A stretch of DNA of 64,000 nt from JAGVWJ01 sp964588555 (GTDB taxonomy: Archaea > Micrarchaeota > Micrarchaeia > Anstonellales > Bilamarchaeaceae), in the NCBI GenBank assembly GCA_964588555.1, contig CAZPPT010000004.1, positions 80,176-144,175 on the forward strand, written 5' to 3'. How positions within the stretch are numbered: the first letter of the stretch is position 1; every line of letters begins with the position of its first letter. A program made the translations under genes and the position numbers. The notes beneath the pieces were generated by a model that saw only the letters and a list, made by a program, of their open reading frames with translations, was not told where the DNA came from and did not search any database. Positions 61,730-64,000 of this stretch are shown piece after piece.

Positions 61730-61813
61730 AAAAATCATCTCCATAAATAACAAAATTATTAGTAGAATATACAAAACAAAGTATTAAAATAGTAGTATCT
61801 CCCTTACATTGCC

Positions 61814-62359
61814 GTGAAGATTTACACCAAATTCGGCGATGCGGGAAAAACGATGCTTATCGGTGCAACTACTACTAAGGATGACGGGCGCGTATGTGCG
61901 TATGGGGATGTTGATGAGCTCAACGCGCTTCTTGGCGTTATTTTATCCTTTGCTGATGACCGTGAGCTTGGCGCAATCGTCGAACCGATCCAGAACGACT
62001 TATTTGTTATTGGTACAGACCTTGCGAACCCGGGCGGGGAAAAAGTAAATAAAATATCACCAACTCGAGTTAGCGACCTTGAAAAATCAATCCACGAATA
62101 CTGGGAAAAATTGCCGGCGCTTACCCATTTTATTATTCCCGGCGGCACGAAGACTGCATCGCTTCTTCACTTGGCGCGCACCATATGCCGGCGCGCGGAG
62201 CGCTCAATCGTTGCGCTTGCCACCAGTGAGAAAGTAAATCCTGACATTCTTGCATATATGAATCGCTTGTCCGACCTCCTTTTTACGCTTGCACGGTATG
62301 AGAACCGAAAAAAGAGGATTGATGAAACGATTTGGAAGGGAAAAAAGGTTACGAAATAA
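61814..62359 (+). CDS. PduO-type cob(I)alamin adenosyltransferase
   Basis: A 181-residue helical protein of the PduO/ATR family, which adenosylates cob(I)alamin with ATP. Motifs: YTKFGDAGKTMLI (usual YTRTGDDGTT), FIIPGGTKTASLLHLARTICRRAER and MNRLSDLLFTLARYEN. Start is a GTG at 61814, ~30 nt after TATTAAAA, a leaderless pattern. The 3' end overlaps the convergent aTrm56 gene by 11 nt. A B12-dependent enzyme is not seen in the window, so the use of the cofactor is unknown. Confidence 0.88.
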   Translation: MKIYTKFGDAGKTMLIGATTTKDDGRVCAYGDVDELNALLGVILSFADDRELGAIVEPIQNDLFVIGTDLANPGGEKVNKISPTRVSDLEKSIHEYWEKLPALTHFIIPGGTKTASLLHLARTICRRAERSIVALATSEKVNPDILAYMNRLSDLLFTLARYENRKKRIDETIWKGKKVTK

Positions 62360-62906
62360 TCTTCTTACCCCTTTCACTTGGTTCAATCCGAACCTTTCCC
62401 TTAAACCGTTCGTTAAACTCGCGTGTAAGCGGTTCGCCCTTCATCAATTCATTAAGAAATATCGCAAGTGCCGCAACCTCGCTATGCGGCTGGCTTGTCA
62501 CTGCCATATTATAATCTGCCAATTGGAATATCTCGCCGGGAACATGGGGGCCGCCAACAATGATGAGGAGTTTCATGTCTTGCGTCGTGCGTCCTGTTTT
62601 CAAGACCCACGGCTTAGAGCGCAAGACCTCTAACAGCGGCAGCCCGTACATAGTAAGGTGAACAACCAGGTATCCGCGTTCACGATATGAACTTATTATT
62701 TTTTTCCAGTTTCGTTCGTACGAAATCCTGAATTCTCCGCCCCACTGGGTGACAAGTTTTTTTACTGAATCCCCAAGTCCCGTATCATGCTGCCCCGTGT
62801 ATAGTATTTCATCAGCACCAAATGCCCTGGCAACAAGTGCTACGTGGGTTGTAATCCGCTCATCGCGGGGAAGGCGGTGGTCAAGCCGTAAGATGGTCAG
62901 GTGCAT
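62349..62906 (-). CDS. trm56: tRNA (cytidine(56)-2'-O)-methyltransferase
   Basis: A 185-residue SPOUT-class enzyme, specific to archaea, methylating the 2'-OH of C56 in the T-loop. Family features: LTILRLDHRLPRDERITTHV at the start, then ARAFGADEIL, VVHLTMYGLPL in the middle and the SAM-knot VGGPHVPGEIFQLADYN followed by QPHSEVAALAIFL. Start at 62906 is chosen because the frame further upstream lacks family similarity and a TATA-like element lies ~23-32 nt upstream. Divergent from the 251-residue orphan. Confidence 0.92.
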   Translation of the reverse strand: MHLTILRLDHRLPRDERITTHVALVARAFGADEILYTGQHDTGLGDSVKKLVTQWGGEFRISYERNWKKIISSYRERGYLVVHLTMYGLPLLEVLRSKPWVLKTGRTTQDMKLLIIVGGPHVPGEIFQLADYNMAVTSQPHSEVAALAIFLNELMKGEPLTREFNERFKGKVRIEPSERGKKIIS

Positions 62907-62928
62907 ACAATTGTTTTTAAAGTTCACA

Positions 62929-62938
62929 TTTATATATC
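62929..62938. promoter_or_regulatory. Shared bidirectional TATA element (trm56 / orphan 62960)
   Basis: TTTATATATC lies midway between divergent starts at 62906 (minus) and 62960 (plus), about 22-32 nt from each. Read on the minus strand it is GATATATAAA, so it can serve as a TATA box in both directions. Confidence 0.58.
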
Positions 62939-62959
62939 TTTCTACACACTTATTCATGT

Positions 62960-63715
62960 ATGGCACAGCTTTTATCAATTCCTGGCATTCGGGCAGCAGC
63001 AGGCTCAACGATAGATTCCATACTACGGCGTGCTTCATTCGAACGCTTCAGTACCGGACGCCCCCATACCGTAACACCGGCACGTGTGCGCGTGGTTTTT
63101 GACGGAAAGCCGTCACGATCCGCTCAACCCCTTTATCATCAAACCGATTCGGAACTAAACCCAATAATACGCCCCATTCGCCTTGCACACGGCCGTCTTT
63201 TTAGGATCGTCACAAACATTGAGCTTGTAAGCGAGGTGCTTATCGCAACTGCATGCAACAAACCTGATTTTACTTTCTTTGACTTAACCCTCTATCTTGA
63301 AGATGTGCGCAGGGCAGTTAGTATTGCCAGTTCCTCTGGGTTGGCCTATGCGGATCTTGAGCGCACTACGGCAAAGCCGGCAACGGTCACGTGGCCTTCA
63401 GTGAAGCTTGCCCTTTCCAAGAGGCTTGAACAGGAAGCGTCATTTGAACGGCTTAACATTTTTCCAACCTTGACAAGGCTTGGTCTTGAGCTTGAAGAAA
63501 CGGTACTTCTTGGGTTGGCGGTGAATGCACGACGGCTCACGGCCCCGCTTGACGTAACTATTGCCCACCACGAACGAGGCAAGGCAGTTGATGAAACATA
63601 CGGCCTGGTTGTAAATGAGTTTCTAAACCTTTCTTCAATACGCCTCCTTACAGAAACTGCGCTTAGTGCCGGCAATAAATGGCTCGTTGGGGAAATAAGG
63701 CGGTATCATCATTAG
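62960..63715 (+). CDS. Uncharacterised 251-residue protein
   Basis: Not recognised. A basic, mostly helical soluble protein: N-terminal helix (LLSIPGIRAAAGSTIDSIL), a beta-containing Pro/Arg segment (~35-85), and a helical C-terminal two-thirds (FFDLTLYLEDVRRAVSIASS; LALSKRLEQEASFERLN). No signal peptide or catalytic residues. Leaderless start from the shared TATA element at 62929-62938. Confidence 0.55.
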   Translation: MAQLLSIPGIRAAAGSTIDSILRRASFERFSTGRPHTVTPARVRVVFDGKPSRSAQPLYHQTDSELNPIIRPIRLAHGRLFRIVTNIELVSEVLIATACNKPDFTFFDLTLYLEDVRRAVSIASSSGLAYADLERTTAKPATVTWPSVKLALSKRLEQEASFERLNIFPTLTRLGLELEETVLLGLAVNARRLTAPLDVTIAHHERGKAVDETYGLVVNEFLNLSSIRLLTETALSAGNKWLVGEIRRYHH

Positions 63716-63725
63716 ATCACGGTTA

Positions 63726-63818
63726 ATGGAAACCAGATTGCACGTTCACATCATTTCGACCGTTTTTGGCCTCATTGCCCTTTACGTGTCGTCATGGCAG
63801 GACAATATACCTTTTTAA
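63726..63818 (+). CDS. Possible 30-residue membrane micropeptide
   Basis: A short ORF (METRLHVHIISTVFGLIALYVSS... ) with one hydrophobic stretch, in the 125-nt gap before the A24 peptidase gene. It overlaps that gene's likely TATA box (TTTTTAAAT). No family support and no Shine-Dalgarno seen; may be chance. Confidence 0.25.
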   Translation: METRLHVHIISTVFGLIALYVSSWQDNIPF

Positions 63819-63840
63819 ATGTCGAAGCGTTAATGTATGT

Positions 63841-64000
63841 ATGGGGTTTTCTCTTGAGCAGGTACTTTTTGGCTCTCTGAGCCTGCCCGGTGAATTTATT
63901 CGGATAGCAGTAGCATTGCTTGGTTTACTTGTCACGAGTTATTTTGACCTTTTTAACAGGCGTAACGTACCAAACCATGTCCTCTATGGCTTTGTACTTG
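63841..64000 (+). CDS. A24 prepilin/preflagellin peptidase (3' truncated)
   Basis: The first 53 residues of a membrane protein, cut by the window end. After a first hydrophobic helix (EFIRIAVALLGLLVTSYF) comes TSYFDLFNRRNVPN, matching the xxDxxxRxxPN motif that carries the first catalytic aspartate of archaeal A24 aspartic peptidases (FlaK/PibD/EppA), which cleave class III signal peptides of archaellins and pilins. TTTTTAAAT lies ~22-29 nt upstream. The second catalytic Asp (GxGD) would be outside the window. Confidence 0.78.
   Translation, partial: MGFSLEQVLFGSLSLPGEFIRIAVALLGLLVTSYFDLFNRRNVPNHVLYGFVL

Noticed and set aside
1..64000. CRISPR arrays, insertion sequences, prophage
   Set aside because: No direct repeat-spacer pattern, transposase, integrase or capsid-like protein was found. 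The only mobile-type gene is the homing endonuclease.

Overview
This window comes from an archaeon. The 23S rRNA has archaeal landmarks. Initiator tRNA-Met keeps the A1-U72 pair and GGG/CCC anticodon stem. Archaeal information-processing genes are present (uS10, eL41, Rpo6/RpoK, the diphthamide enzyme Dph2, the tRNA methylase aTrm56), as are a geranylgeranyl reductase for archaeal lipids and the archaeal thiolase-DUF35 pair. Many first genes have a TATA-like box 22-33 nt before the start codon and little or no leader, while operon-internal genes carry GGTGA/GTGAT Shine-Dalgarno sequences. A stand-alone 23S gene, a bacterial-type sigma-70-like gene, giant orphan proteins and intron-bearing RNA genes suggest a DPANN-type lineage (Diapherotrites-like is my guess). 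That placement is inference and cannot be fixed from this window.

Layout. 1-5.4 kb: end of a DUF234 ATPase, thiolase and DUF35 with an unknown partner, a NUDIX hydrolase, a coiled-coil protein and a HEAT/OB protein. 5.36-5.47 kb: two strong nested RNA hairpins in front of a sigma-70-like gene (5.5-6.4 kb). 6.4-9.0 kb: ribulose-phosphate epimerase and a split transketolase (non-oxidative pentose phosphate pathway). 9.0-15.9 kb: surface-glycan cluster (two GT4 glycosyltransferases, an AsnB-type amidotransferase, a flippase, a phosphohexomutase). 16-19 kb: two paralogous exported DUF2341-like proteins, one with an Asp/Ala-rich stalk. 19-21 kb: uS10, eL41, lipoyl synthase and an LplB-like subunit. 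21-24.3 kb: orphan genes, a LAGLIDADG endonuclease, and an initiator tRNA interrupted by two introns. 24.3-34.5 kb: an operon dominated by a 2865-residue protein with a possible kinase-like C-terminal domain. 34.6-43 kb: NAD kinase, dCTP deaminase, a sequon-rich membrane protein, Rpo6, Dph2, PEP synthase, a saccharopine-dehydrogenase-like enzyme and a tandem Lrp regulator. 43-48.6 kb: a radical SAM protein, an orphan, a P5C-reductase-like protein, a VapBC-type pair, a HhH glycosylase and an RDD membrane protein. 48.6-52.25 kb: a stand-alone 23S rRNA gene with its processing stem and four insertions. 52.3-64 kb: a lipid head-group transferase, orphans, an M17 aminopeptidase, a 1272-residue repeat protein, geranylgeranyl reductase, a cobalamin adenosyltransferase, aTrm56, another orphan, and the start of an A24 prepilin peptidase.

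Functional threads. Central carbon: PEP synthase, epimerase and transketolase. Cell surface: the glycan cluster, exported proteins, a protein with eight N-glycosylation sequons, and a prepilin peptidase. Isoprenoid lipids: thiolase/DUF35, geranylgeranyl reductase, CDP-alcohol phosphotransferase. The most unusual items are the sigma-like gene, the two-intron initiator tRNA beside a homing endonuclease, the insertions in conserved 23S loops (some built on a shared hairpin), the giant protein, and three divergent gene pairs that appear to share one central palindromic TATA element.
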